Assembly (NCBI GenBank): GCA_949317995.1 | Contig: OX439044.1 | Coordinates: 48,006,166-48,070,165 of the forward strand | Direction of reading: 5' to 3' | Source of the DNA: Acholoe squamosa | Taxonomy: Eukaryota > Annelida > Polychaeta > Phyllodocida > Polynoidae | DNA: 64,000 nt | In this document: in pieces, positions 25,901-40,400 of the stretch | Layout: each line of letters begins with the position of its first letter | How positions within the stretch are numbered: the stretch's first letter is position 1 | Notes under the pieces: generated by a model | Databases searched by the model: none | What the model was told of the DNA's origin: nothing | The model's input: only the letters and a program-made list of their open reading frames with translations | Program-made: the position numbers and the translations under genes

Positions 25901-28900
25901 GTTCTCGCTGCAGATTTATATTTCGGGCTCAGAGTGCAGTTGGTGAGTACCTCGCCGGCGCTGTTATGGCTATTGCTGCATGTGTGGCCCCTGGACTCGC
26001 TGGTAAAATCATGGAAATATTGTGGAACTCCAGCGAGTTGGAAGACTCTCTCTGCACCAGATCTCATTTCCTTATGATCATATTAAACCAGTCGGGGCCC
26101 ATCCTTTCTACGTATTTGCACTGACTGGGACCTCTGCCTTTCAAATCCCGGCACCCAGTTCTGAATGGGGAGTTATGAGTCTGTGGCATGTGTGGTGAAG
26201 GAGGAGGATAGGGTATTTTGGTCACTGAGGGTGGCAGCAATACGACCCTGTGAGTAAATCTTGCCATATAAGGTTGACCACATTGCCCTCTGAGGGCTTT
26301 AGGCTCAACCATGGTTGTATGAAATGTGCCTGAAGTCCGTGGGACGGGTACAAGCCAGTAATGGAGGCCATCCATTGCTGACCGCCTGTGTCAAGGTCAC
26401 AGATATAAAGGCCAAGGTTATGGATGAAGTATTTCTGTTGGTCTGTCTCACTGGCCAGACTAACCCCATACTTTGTGTGGGACTTTGGGAGGCCTATCGT
26501 ATTCAGTATAGGTCGAATCCCACATGGCGATTTAGGGCTCCAATATCTCTGTGATTTTGCCTTTTGCGTTCTAGGGGCGTTCCTGAACCCCTAGATCGCA
26601 AGGGTAGCTGCCTAATGGTTCTTAACTCACTGTCAGATTCAATATAAGTTGAGCAATCCTTGCAATTTAGGGGCTAAGGAACGCCCCTGGAACACAATGG
26701 ACAAATGTGCAGAGATATTTGAGCCCTAAATCGCCATGTGTGATTCGACCTTATAGTTGGTAAATTAACTATCTGCGGCTATTTAGTTGAATTGAATCTT
26801 CCTTTAGAATAATGCAATTACCCTAGTACCTTAATGAAGTTACCCTAGTACTTGTTATTGTAAACAAACTGAGTTGCCCTAGTACTGACTAATCAAAAAA
26901 CTCTCTAAGGCCATTTAATTAAAATAACTTGGATTACGGGATTTTGTAGCTGAAATTTTGGGCGGCCAAAGGCAAAAAAAAAAAAAGTTCCTTAATTGAG
27001 GCCAGAAATCCCAGCGGCCACAGGTAAAAAAAAAGACGTTTTAAGGCATCACATGCAGATTTTTACCCACTAAAGTAAATATTTCTGACAAACATATGTT
27101 GGATAAAGGGACAAATGCGTCAGCTTTGTTGGCCTCCATTGACATTTTCTTTTACCGTTGAATGTTGAAAAATCCCAGCGGCCAGAGATTAATTTTTTTA
27201 ATTTTTTTTTTGAAAATGCCGAAAATTCCCAGCGGCGGATCCGTAATCCAGGTTGTTTAATTAAATGGCCTAAATAGAGAGTTGACTCGCACAGTGGCAG
27301 ATTCAGACGGGGCCGCGCATCCCCTCCTTCTCTCCAGTACTTAAAGGGTTCATTTGCCTCTATTGGGCCTTATATTTTGGGCAATAATTTGGGTAAACAA
27401 GGGGCACGCCCCCTCCTTTACAAAATCCTGGATCCGCCACGGCCCGCACATGTTTCTGTAGATGCCACAATGGCTGTCTCTCAATTAAATACTTTACATG
27501 TGTTAGGTTCCAGTAACCTGTATCGCACACTGTAGAAAAGATGTTTAGATTTTAATATAAAGATTTTAGGTAATGCTAAACATGTTCTTGTCCCGCTTTT
27601 TAACACACCTAAACATGTTTAGCCCCATAATGTGATTAGCCTTTGTGATTAGATTTCCATGTGTTTAGGGCTGTAATGCTGAGTTATGCAAAGTGTTTAC
27701 TTTGTTTGTGCTTAGGTTTGCCCATGTGTTTATACCTGGCATGTTTAGATTTGTTTATTGTAATTGTGTTTAGCATTATGATATCATGTTTAGATAGTTA
27801 TGGTTATCATCCTTGGGTAAATAAACGCAATTACTCTACTAGATATTATGCAGAGTAAGTAGAGAGTACTTCATACCCCAGAGAACAGCAATGCATACAT
27901 TATGTACAATAGGGAATAGCCCTATGTATAGAGTTAGAACAACGGATATGGTTGAGAGAATGTAGCCTTATCTATCCTGTTGTCACACAAAAAGGGTCTC
28001 TCTTGAGATAATTACTTGAAATATTGTTTCAATGTTTTCTTTTATGAAGTCCCACAATATTTGTTTACAAAGGTTTTTAAGCATGGCTTAGGTGACCAGA
28101 AACTATAACCATTTGTACAAAGTAAATTTGAACACAGAGTTGCCACCTAATGTGCCTTTCATATCTAAATGCCTAAACTTTAACATGTTGATATCTTAAC
28201 CACCTAACTTCATACTTTTTAAATGCTAAGTCTCCAAACATGTTTAGCATTGGTGTTTAGGCACTTAGCATAAAAGTGTTTAAATCCTAAAAAGATGAAC
28301 AAGAATGCAACTACCTAGCCATTGTGTTCAGCCTTTAAACATGTTTAGACCTCAACATGTTTAAATCCTAAGCACCTGTTTTACAGTGCACCTCTTGCAT
28401 GGATATGCACCAGCAATGGTACTCTTGTTGAGATGAACTATAACACAACTTACCAAAGTCAGAGGTGCAGTAGTTGTGGACTATGCTCTCATATGTTTCT
28501 GGTTGGGAACAGGCCTCACAGACTCTGTCATCTGAAAATATAAACAGCATGAATGATAAATCGTAATCTCTATTGTGATACGTTATATTTATATGTGCGC
28601 TCGAGAGAGCATGGGCATGGGCGTGAGCGTTTTGGAGGGGAACCCTGACAGAAGTAGTGATGCATTGCCCAAAGTATACATGTATGGTGTGGAACTATAT
28701 ATGAAAGTGAGATAGAGTGTGGTAAGATGTGTAATCGATGTAACTGATATAAAAGTGAAAGTGATACAGATGCATAGGAACGTGTATACAAATACAGCAT
28801 AAGGATTTCTGAGTAATTAGATAGTGCATATTTTAATCAGAAAAGTACAATCTAATCTCAACCATAATGAGAGTGCAACTCTATTCTATGTTATATTGAC

Positions 28901-31900
28901 ATAACATACCTACATTATTGTAACTATCTAGTATAAGGGTTAAACTTAAGTGATTAAAAATCATTGACAACATGACTGCTGTTGTTAAATTCACATGCAA
29001 ATAGGCTTATGCCTACATTATATCTGTTCTACATGTAACACTAGAGGTGTGGTAAATTATCATCCTCAGGGTAGATTAAAATGAAAAATTGAAACGTCAA
29101 CTCAGGTTTCTGGCTTAAAGATTTGAGCCACATCGCTGTCAGACTGCCGAGGGGAGGAAAAGGTAACATGATGACTGATGGTTCCCGATGATATATACAC
29201 CCGGCTCTTTATGTGTCGCATAGCACAGAGCATTTGATTCTCATTTATCATTGATCTGCGTGATGCATGAATGCAGCCCAGGTGAGTCTGCATGCTTACC
29301 AGAATGCATCCACGCATTATGACAACTCTTTAATTCTACGTGAGCTCTGTTGATTAGGGATAATGCATGAGTGTAGACCTTGTCAGTACTGCAAGCATCA
29401 ATGATATTCGAGATGTATAATTGTGTGGCACTTAAAGAACCTGAGATGAATAGGCGAGAAGTGAGATTGTGAGAAGGGAAGGCATAAATGACCATAGCAT
29501 TGATCCAAAATACTCATAATGGTAAATTTCAAAATCGAGTTAGAGATTCCTATGTACGACTAGGTATACACAGAATCTGACTTCACCCTAAGGACTCCGC
29601 CCAACTGTGACTCCCATGGGGTAAGGCTCCAATGACTATAACGATAGTCAATCAAAGAAGGAAAGAGAGTCAATCTCCTGAGACTCCTGTGAAACAAAAC
29701 TCACTACATCTATAGTCAAGAATCACTTTCTGTTGTCATGACTCTTCCTTCTTTGCTCTGTGCACTCTTAGGATGTGATGATGATGCTTATTTTTAGAAT
29801 GATAAGTCGTTGAGAATGGTCAGTCCACCAAAGCCTACCATCTTTTCAGTCAAAACATTACCAAAATAGAATTAAACATGCAGGTAAATAAAGCAGAGAT
29901 TATCGTACACAAGCTTGAGTAGTATAAACAAATTATTAAGGACGGGGTTCCCTGTAGAGACGGGGAAATTGAGTATGGAAGAGCCTACAGCTAAGACAAA
30001 GACTATGCCTGAGTGCCTTTACCATCTACTCCTTGAAAATCCTCCGAAGAAAATGACCGAAATAAATCAGATGGGAAGAGATGCAAATGCGTCTGAATGT
30101 TTTTACTGTCTACAACCGAATATGGATAGGATATATGTGTTCCTCTACATCCACCACTGCTATTCAATACCCCAGCGCAACTCCCATGGCAAGAAGCCTG
30201 ACTGAAGAAAAGATCCCATCCAGTGAAACGAGACGCCAGAAAAACTGGATGAATGTCTCATATGCCCTGAGGGAAAGGACTTTGCCGCCGTGCTACAGAT
30301 TACACCATGAACACCCTGCTATTATCTGGGTAAATTATGGTGGTTTTACGGGAGGTGGGGAGGAGATGGTCCATGTTGTGCTGCTCTTACTGCAATTAAT
30401 GAGGTCTATGTTAAGCCTTTCAATTGGGGCATTCTAGGCCAGGTCCAATGACATGTCTCAGCCATTAAAGGTGCTACCTCAAGGCCCTATGGTGTATAGG
30501 TCGAATCCCACATGGCGATTTAGGGCTCAAATATCTCTGCGATTTTGTCCCTTGCGATTTTGGGGTCTTCCTGGGCTCTTAGATCCGAATCCAACAGTTA
30601 TTGAGACCAATTAAGCAGTTATCCTTGCGATATAGGGGCTCAGGAAGACCCCAAGAGTGCAAGGGACAAAATCACAGAGATATTTGAGTACTAAATCGCC
30701 ATGTGGGATTCGACCTTATACACTGGGGTGGCCCTGGTAGCAGCTACTTTACCTGTAAAAGGAGATGATCCTCAGTCACATGTGCTACTCCACAGCTTTT
30801 TTTACATCCCTCCAACATAGCAAAAAAAAAAGAAATAGTATAGGCTACTGTATTGCTGGGTTTAACTTCACAGGTGTCAGTTCAGCATCCATAAAAAGTA
30901 AAATCTTTATATTTTCACCAGCGGACATCATCCTCTTCTTTTTTTAGTCTCGTAGGTAATCCCTCTCAAGCCAAAGAGGAGCTGCTTGGTGCGTGAGGAT
31001 AATTTTGAGTCTATTTGCCAGCCACTGTTGTCATTTTATTCTTATGAGTGCAGAGGGGTGCAGGATCAAACTGCAATGCATGACCAGAGAGCATTTCTTG
31101 ATAATGAAGTCAATAGTAAATATTTGGAGTTTGAAAGGTTTCGGTCCACATAGAGTCTGCTCTGCCCCTTCCCATACGTGTGAAGCATACAGGCTCAGTG
31201 CAAATTTTCGGGATCTCACTTTGCTGCCTGGGATATTACAGCTGTTTTTATCTAATAAGTATTGTTGGGAATAAAAAGAAAATCAGAAACATTTGGAAAA
31301 GATGTGGTCACACAAGACAATTCCCAGTGGCATCCTATGAACAAAAGACAGTGCACACTATCACAGCACATCGGTGGGCACCATATTTCTTAATGTCATG
31401 TAAATGTAAACACACTTGCATGAAATATCCAATTTCATAACAAGTTGTGATTAATGATGACATAGAGGCTGGGTTCTCTCGGCAGGGTGTCTGGTCGGTG
31501 GAGGGAGTGGAGAATAGCTGAAGAGGCAGAGGTGGGGTGTTGTCTCCAGCCACTCACATGGAGCACCGTTCAGAAGTTCACACAGAATTATTTCCATAAT
31601 CCCCTACAAGTGGGCTATGGGCTGAAGGGGTCTCTGTGCCTTGTCAACAGTACTGGTTGGGACTGGGTAAGGTGTAGGGATCCCCGTGCCTGCTCAGGTT
31701 GATGCCTGTCACACAGAGCTGTGCACAAGGATCAGGCTGTTTACAGAGACCTTAGTATGAGCCCTCTCCTGGCCAGCCCTCCAATAAACCCCAGGTCCCA
31801 CTCCCATCGTCCCAGCCACTTCTCCCTGTATGATAAATAAACCTTAGCTGTCCAACTAACAGGGTTTTTAACTCGTCTTGTGTGTATTCTGCCCGTTCAA

Positions 31901-34341
31901 ACATACTTTTCTCTTTATATTTGCAGCCTATGGAGCTGCATACTTAAGTGATTAACTTATATGAACTTGACACATTTCACACCTCTGGAGCACTCCTCTA
32001 CAACTATGGGATGGTAGAAAGCTAATTCCGAAAAAGTAACCTGATGAGTAAAAGTAAAGTGTGATTGGTTTGGATACTCAGTGTGATTGGTATAGATACA
32101 AAGATTGCTCAGGACAGCTATTTCCCCAATCTGGCCCCAGCTTGACCACTAGCGTGAGTCGTCTCTGGCGACCAGCATTTCTGGGTAAAAGTAGTTCTGG
32201 GTGCTGGTTGCTGTAGTGGTTAAATGTAGGTAGGTATAGTGCGTAGTAATATTCCCCAGAATATGGGGACCCACAAACCCCAAACACGAGAGAGGGAGTT
32301 CCCTTAATCCCGACCGGACGAGACTGCTATTCCCCTGGGCCCTTTCCTCAATCTTTGGTTGACTGCTGGTCTTCGAAGCTCTATTCAGATGTACAGAGCA
32401 TTTTACCTATACCTCATGCACTGTACATGTATGGTCATCTGGCGGATGGAGACTGTATATCAGAATGCATTTTGCATCATCATAGACAGGGGGAACCAAG
32501 CCATCAATGCATGTACTTGATCCACGCTTGAGTATTACTTTTCAGGCTTCTCTATAATAAGTGATTTGTCTGACAAACTGACATGAAACGAGCCAATCAA
32601 CTCATAAACCCCACGTGCATGGAGACAGATTGTAAATGCACCTGCTTCAGAACAGCAAAATAAGTCTGTGAAAGCTGGTATCTCCCTGGGCTGGCATGAT
32701 TAGTGCACCTTTTCCTTTCTAATTATTGAGGATTTAGAGATTCATCAAAGGGTGGAAGGGGAGTTGGTCTCTGGAGGGCCAAGTGAAGAAGGCTAATCCT
32801 ACCACAGTCAGAAATAATCGGACTGTTTCAAATGAAATAACAGTTCTGGGTGATTGGCCGAAATGAGTGCAGATTAATTTGATGAGGGGGGCTGCGCTGA
32901 GCGAAATGAAAATGAGGACTTAAACGTAACATAATAACCGATTGCAAATGATTGCATAAATCCCCAGAATCATTAGGGAGACATGATGTTATCAAGTGTG
33001 TTCAGTACATGCAGCACTTGACATTTCAATGCATATATACTTTGATGTAACTATCCATGTCAGACATGCGCTGGATTATGAATGGTATCAATTTGACAGT
33101 CCAAAAAAATAACCTTCTTCGCACTGCAAATTGCAGATAGGAAATGAACATCCTGTGAAAAAGCATTAGCTAACAAAGCACAAGACCACCATTTAAAAGA
33201 CCAGCATGAAAATGCAAATCCCATTTTGAGAAAGAAAATGACATAATATGTGACCTATTAGAGCCACCTATTAAGATGTGATGCGAGTGAATAGCAGTGA
33301 TATCACAGAGGTTAAAGCTACCTTCTGGCTTATAGTCTGATGAGATTTTGCCCAAGCTGGTAGGTCTAAATGATAAGTGAGCGAGTACTGGTTGTTTAAC
33401 GCCATTTCAACAGCTGTAAGGTCGAATCCCACATGGCGAAAATTGGCTAAAATATCTCTGCGATTTTGTCCCTTGCGTTGTATGGCCCTTGTGGGGGGCC
33501 ATAAAATGCAAGGATTGATCAACTTGCCCCTAAACCACTGTGGGATTCGGAATGAGTTGATCAATCCTTGCGTTTTCTGGCCCCCACAAGGGCCATACAA
33601 TGCAACACACAAAATCGCAGAGATATTTCAGCCATATTTCGCCATGTGGGATTCGACCTATAAACACAGATTCAAAATCGCAGAGGTATTACATGCATTT
33701 TACGCCATGTGGGATTCGACCTTATAGTCCAATTCATGGCGAGAAAACACACACCAAGAAATTCTTTCTTTTCTTTCTTATTCTTTTTCAAAGAAAATCA
33801 CTCGAAGATCTGCATATAAGATGTCAGGATTTACAGAGTGTGGTAAAAAAGCAAAACAACAAAACACAAGAATTGATGGACACACATGTGTTCCGCAAAA
33901 GACACACAGAGTGGGTCAGAAAAGATGAGATTAAGACTCTTTTCTGCATCGACATCTGTAACCAGTTAGTTAGGCATATTGAAAAAAAGGACAAAGATAA
34001 TCATGAATTCTGGGACGATTGCCGGACAATTGCAAATGATAAGTATTTCAAGTGAAGGATCTCATAGCTAGAGGGAATATATACGGTAATTATTAGAGAC
34101 AATGCAGAACTGTAGTTGGGAACAAAGTGGCAAAGAATAGTGAAAAAGCTAGCTATAGAAAGAATACAAACACTTTCACACCAATGGTTTCCAAGACACT
34201 AAGATGACCATGCTTTCTATACCCCTAAAATTGAAAATGCAGAAGTTACTCAAAGCTTACCGGATATTACTGGCATCATTGGAAAAAGAGAATGAATGAC
34301 ATTCATTTGTGAGCTCAATCCAATTGCAATAATCATGGTCC

Positions 34342-34405
<64 letters not shown>

Positions 34406-37400
34406 TCACCCACTCCTTTTTCAAAGCAAGCAATAGTTTTGAAATGTTTTGTTTTGTAATGATAAGCCTGATGCATATACATATCACCATAGTTATCGTT
34501 TATATATGATCATCAGAATGTATTCTAAATGTAATTTGTTTCCCTTGTGTAGGTTCGCTCTTCTTTGAAATAAATGATACTGAACAACCTAAATCTAAAG
34601 TTATGACTACCCCGGTATGTATAAAGGGAACATGTAGAAGGTCTACGCTAGGAATGATTATCAACCCGTCAACACAAATGTTCTGGAAATGAGGGTTACG
34701 AAATACAAAAGGCCAGTAGATGCAACCTACATTTCTCAGGAACTAGCCATGTACAAAGAGGAAGCATTCATAAATGAATAAAAGTGCTTAAATATGAAAA
34801 GATGTGTACCAACTAAGACGATGAAAATATTTATGCAATCTACATAAATTGCTGTGACAACCAAGAAACTTAAACATCCTAGACCTAAGATAGAAAGATG
34901 AAGAGAGCTCCATAGCTTACCGGATACTACTGTTATGATGAGAAAAGAAGTCAGTGTTTAATAATGATTATTCATAGCATTTCTAGAGAAATGTCTCGTT
35001 CATTACACATTCATCCACTCAATTCATCTCATGTTGCTACAAGCAAGACATACATGAAAATATGCGTGATGTTATATAATTTGAAGAAAAATCTAATTTG
35101 AAGAAAAACACTCTCTATTTAAGGACTTTACTTCAAACTGAAATTATATTTTATGATGGGCATGACCGAAATTCTTAATGCCAACCATGTAAGAAACTTA
35201 TAGGGCAGCATCATAATATTCATATTATTATTCATGAATGGGCCCCTTGTCATCGAATGACTTAACGACAATGTACCAGGCTGTGTTAGGTTCGTGTTTT
35301 TCTGGTGCAATTCTAACTCTAGGTGTTCTTAGTAATAAACATCTACACACATTAATCTCCTAAACTATGAACATTATGATAACACCTTCCAGTGTCACGG
35401 TACTTCATGTGGCTGAAAATGAATGTATTAAATATAAAACCTGATGTGAATAAAGATTATATTTGCCTATTGCACTAGAATTACTTGTGTAGGTGAGATG
35501 AGTTGGGGTGTTACATGCAGGAGTTTGTGATCATGCTTGTGGATCTCGTCTCTAGATGACATGATTATCATTTAGTCTTACCTCTGTCCTCAGTCTCAGC
35601 TATAAAAGCAATGCAAAGATTACACATTGACCTTCACGAGGTGGTTTTATATGAGAGTTGAGAATAGAACTGAAGGCTATGGATCAGGCGACAGTCAAGG
35701 TACGCACACATCTCTATAGTGCTGCTCCTGTGCATGTGTGATGAATAATCCACCACTACAATACAATCATACCTGTACATTCATTCCCAACCTGCTGATA
35801 TTTTACTTGTATGTGATAATTATAAAATATAGAAACAGTGTGTATTAGATCATGTGTATTAAATTTTGTGTAGGTAGTGTATCTTAGATTGTGTACTTGT
35901 GCAATAGTGTTCCCTCTCTCAGGATGTTACAACTGCTGAACTTTAAGGAATAAAGTGATTATAGGTATTGCTATGAATTTCAAAATGGTAGGTCTAGAAC
36001 GTTCAAAGCATCTAGCTCATAGTAAAAACACATAACTTTAAGATAACACAACACAGACGTATCACATTTTATCAAGTTATTGTCTTATTGTCTTGCTGCA
36101 TGGTTAGGGGGAATAGAAGCATTTCTAATTCACTTATTTTGGCTTCATCCCCAAAATAGCGGGTAAATAGATAGCTTTACATTAGCTCTGTAGAATGCAG
36201 CTGTGAAAGTGAGGTGACATGCATTGTGTATAGACTTGGTGAGGTTGGTTGTGGCTGTACCTGAGCAATACACCTGACATGTATACTGTGTCCCCCCGTG
36301 TGGAACATGATCAGAAAATACCCCCCTTGTGTGCAGTAAACCTGTTTTACCCACCCAGACTACAGACCTGTAGGCCTGGGGGAGGAGCGTGTGTAGGAGG
36401 GGGGGGGGGTGGATAAGGGGTTATCCAGGTTACAATGCTGCTTGTTCAGTAAATTAGAGTATCAGTGAGACACGCCATAATAAACATCCCCCAGGCCATG
36501 TTTCCATAACTCACATACATGTATACCACTGTGTTATATGCCACATGCTACTCTGTACTCATCACATTATAAACATCAGATTAAAACAGCAAAATGTCAT
36601 CTGATCAAAGTGGACTCTTGGTACACAAATTCTCAAGTAGGGTCGGGTGTGACAGGGACCAGACGAGCTCGTGTATAGTTTACGGTCGAGGCGGGTATAA
36701 ACGTAGTTTTACATTTGGTGGAGCATTTCTCAATCTGAAAAGTTTGTCCCACAGGATGAGATTGCCAGAATATGTGAAAGTAAACACAGATGTTGACCCC
36801 TGCCCTGGTTCCATTCACCCCTCCTCATCCTCACTGCCACCGCTGCCACACAAAGACTCGCGCAGTTTGACTGTTCTGAAAGAGGCTCAACTCGGCTGGG
36901 GACGACGGCTGAGGGGTGCTCGTGCTTTCCCCTCTTTTATTCTCTGGCAAAGCTGGGGAGAATTCAATTAGCCTGTCGCCGCCGTCCACACTAAGGATGG
37001 TTCTACTTGATGGTAGAGCCATTGTTGCGGATGGGGACCTAGCACAGTTATTTGTGAGGCTGGAGGACTGTGAATGTGTTCTATATGTGGTATAATCAAA
37101 TAACACAGCCAATGCTGAAGAGCGGCAACGGTCGGACCCCCCGACCAGAATGAATAGAAATAAGTAACTCTAGACCCAGCGGTTTTATCTCCTCATTGTT
37201 GGGGCCCATACAAACATATTGCTCCTTGTCCGGCTTACTTGGTGAACAGTGGCCTTGAATTGTCTTCGGGGTGATTCCTCCTAGAACCTGCATGTTAATT
37301 TTCCATCATGCTGATACCCAGTAAACACCATACCAAAATGCTACGTAGATTTTTGGTATAACTAGGTATGGTTCCTGCCTAATTGGTTTGAATTACGTCT

Positions 37401-40400
37401 TTTTGCTTGGTATATGGACGTTCAAACGTTAAGGTTTTAAGGATCTAAAATATGTTTTCCTATGTATTATTGGTCGAAAATCATAGAAGGTTTGCATTTG
37501 ACGAATTTGGAGTTATTCCAGCCCCTACTCTTCGAATTTTAGTTCCCCCCTCTATTTCTTTGGCTCAAAGTGTCAGGCTGGATGAGATCTTCATGTTACA
37601 TAAGGGTTTTGATGGTCCCATATGCATATTTTGGGCTCCAGGGGGTAAAATGTGCCCAAAATGACCAAAATTGTCTGGGCGAAATTGTGTCTGGAAGAAT
37701 GACATTTAAGTTACGAGCCATGTTGAGGGCTTAATAAACAATCTTCATACCTCCATGAAAATCTCAGGTCCGGACTATTTTGACCTGTAGATTAAGAAAA
37801 TCACATTACCATTTATGTCAGATGTGTCCTTTCTATTGTAAAAGAAGCATACTTATAAGAATTCTTTTTTTGGGCACATGTCTGGGTGAATGACATGTAA
37901 GGCCCCATATGCACACTTTCTATGATTTGTGACCTTTTATGTTTTTCTCCTACCAAAAAAGATGCCTGAAAATACAAAAAAAAAAAAAAAAAATTATATA
38001 TATCAAAACCGTTTCCAGCTATGGGCTGGGATTGATCCCAGGACCCCTGGATTTGAAACTGAGCTAACCAGGAAACCAACATATCTGGCACCCAAAAGTA
38101 TAACATAATTATTCTCTTGGCTGTAAGTATGGGTACTGCAAAAGACTTGATGGACTTTTGACACACAAATCATGATCAGGATCTGTAGTACAGTGGTAGC
38201 AAGTAGGAATCTGATGTGGGAGGTCTGAGGTTCAAGCCTTCTCCTTGGTGGATATTTTACCAACGTTTTTTTTTCTCAGTTTTTTCCACTTTTTAGGTAG
38301 GTTTTTGGTCGGAAGAAAATGTAGAAATACATATTTGTGAATACTACGTAGCTAGTACGTAGTTAAACACCATGGGCTCACAAATCAAGAAATTGATTCA
38401 GGGACCACTAATCGACCAAAAGGAAGTCCTAAAGGATATGAATTTTTCTTTTCGAAATCAGATGGAATTTGTTTTGGTCTGCCCTGCCCTGTTTCTGCGT
38501 GGGCACCTGGAGCCCACACCCCTTACAGTTACATTTAATGTTGTCTCAAAGTATAGATGTGAGCTTGAAAGACAAAATAGTTCAAAGACAACTGGCGAAA
38601 TTGAGTCTAAATTCTATATGAGATGAGCCGGTGTATATAGGCAGTTGATTCTTCTGTCTCCCCAATCAGCAATTGAGCATTGGGCCATGCTTGGCCCAAT
38701 AATAAGCCGACATTGGCCCAATATAAGCCGACATTGCCCAATATACACTCTAAAAAATGTGTTTAAACTAAAACACAATTTCCTAAACACTTTTTGGTAA
38801 AACACATTTTCATCATCTAAACACTTTTCTTAAAACACTTTTATACTTTTCCTGTAAAAGTGTTCAGGTTTATAAAAGTGTTTTAATACCTGGTTCCAAT
38901 CCAACTCACTAGGTGACAGAGGCCACACTGTAAAAAGTTAATGTATACATACAGCAAATTTTGCTGTTATCATACAGTAGAAGTTGCTGTAGTCTAACAA
39001 ACAGCAAGTTTTGCTGTACAAGTACCAACTTTGTTGCTGTAAATACAACATTACAGCAAGTGCTGCTGTGGGCTTACAGCAGTTTTCATTCTTATATTTG
39101 CTGTAGCCCCAAATACAGCAACACCTACTGTTCAGTTACTGAATGTATTACTGTAGATGCAGGATTACAGCAAGTATTGCTGTAGACACTGTGGTTCTAT
39201 CCCTTGACACCAGGTGTCCTTAGCATCTCTTAGGGAGAGAATTTTCCTCAATGCTGGATATATTTTCATATATGAAAAAGAGCTGAAATGTGTGATATAA
39301 TTGAATAATGCACAATAGTGACCATGTTACATTTTAGTTTGATAATATGTGGAACTCTTCATTCATCTATGTAAACTCAGGCAGAAACTTCCATATTCTG
39401 CCACACACACCTTTCCTGTGGCATGGAATTAAATATGAGTATGGATACCCAGCTTCCTTGGGTATCAACTAATGTATCTGTTGTCACACTTGCCCATTGT
39501 GACTTAAGTGTGATACTCAATGGCTAGTTTTAAACCCATTTAGCCATAAATGATGTTACATGGGTGGCTATCAAGCTGACCCAACTACATATCTCAAATT
39601 GGTCAGGCCAACCAAAATGCAATGACTGTAACATTAAAATCTACTGTATATTTACAGCAAATTCCAATCTACTGTATATCTACAGCAAATTCTACTGGAA
39701 CCATAGCTGCCAGCAACTTTTGCTGTACTAAAACAGTAGCATGATTAACATTAGAAGGTACTTTAGATCAACAGGAGATGTTGCTGTACCTTTACAGCAT
39801 GTCAGTTTGCTGTAGACCTACAGTAAGTCAGTTTGCTGTAGACCTACAGCAAGTCAGCTGCTGTAGACCTACAGCAAAATCTACTGGAACCACAGCTGCC
39901 AGCAACTTTTGCTGTAGATGTACAGCACTTACTATTTACAGTGCACCTATGATGGTACTACTGTAACATTCATATGGACACAAATGTCTGAATTGTCTGA
40001 ATCTATAAATGATAATGATACACAACATCCTGATAGAACATAAAATTGACTCTTTATATTACAATCAATTTGCAAAAGAAATGGCTAAGAAATTACCTTC
40101 TCATTACTTTGATTCCAATGTAACCCATGATAAACACCCATTTTGTAACATTCAGGATTTATACATACATCCCAGTCCTAAACTCACTGACTAACTGTGT
40201 GCATCAAAGTGTTTGAAGTCATCTTGACTATAAGCCCAGCCTCACTTGCACAGAATCGATGTTGATAAAATTAATGGATGATCAACATTCATCAACTTGC
40301 TATCAACATATATTCAATATTCTCTGCCTGTAGAGAGATAGCAATATGCAGTGGGAAGGACTCACTAATCCTAAAACTGGGACCATGAGTTTATTAGGAA

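Noticed and set aside
38173-38250. Functional tRNA gene
   Set aside because: A and B boxes are tRNA-like, but acceptor and anticodon stems do not pair convincingly; better read as a tRNA-derived repeat.
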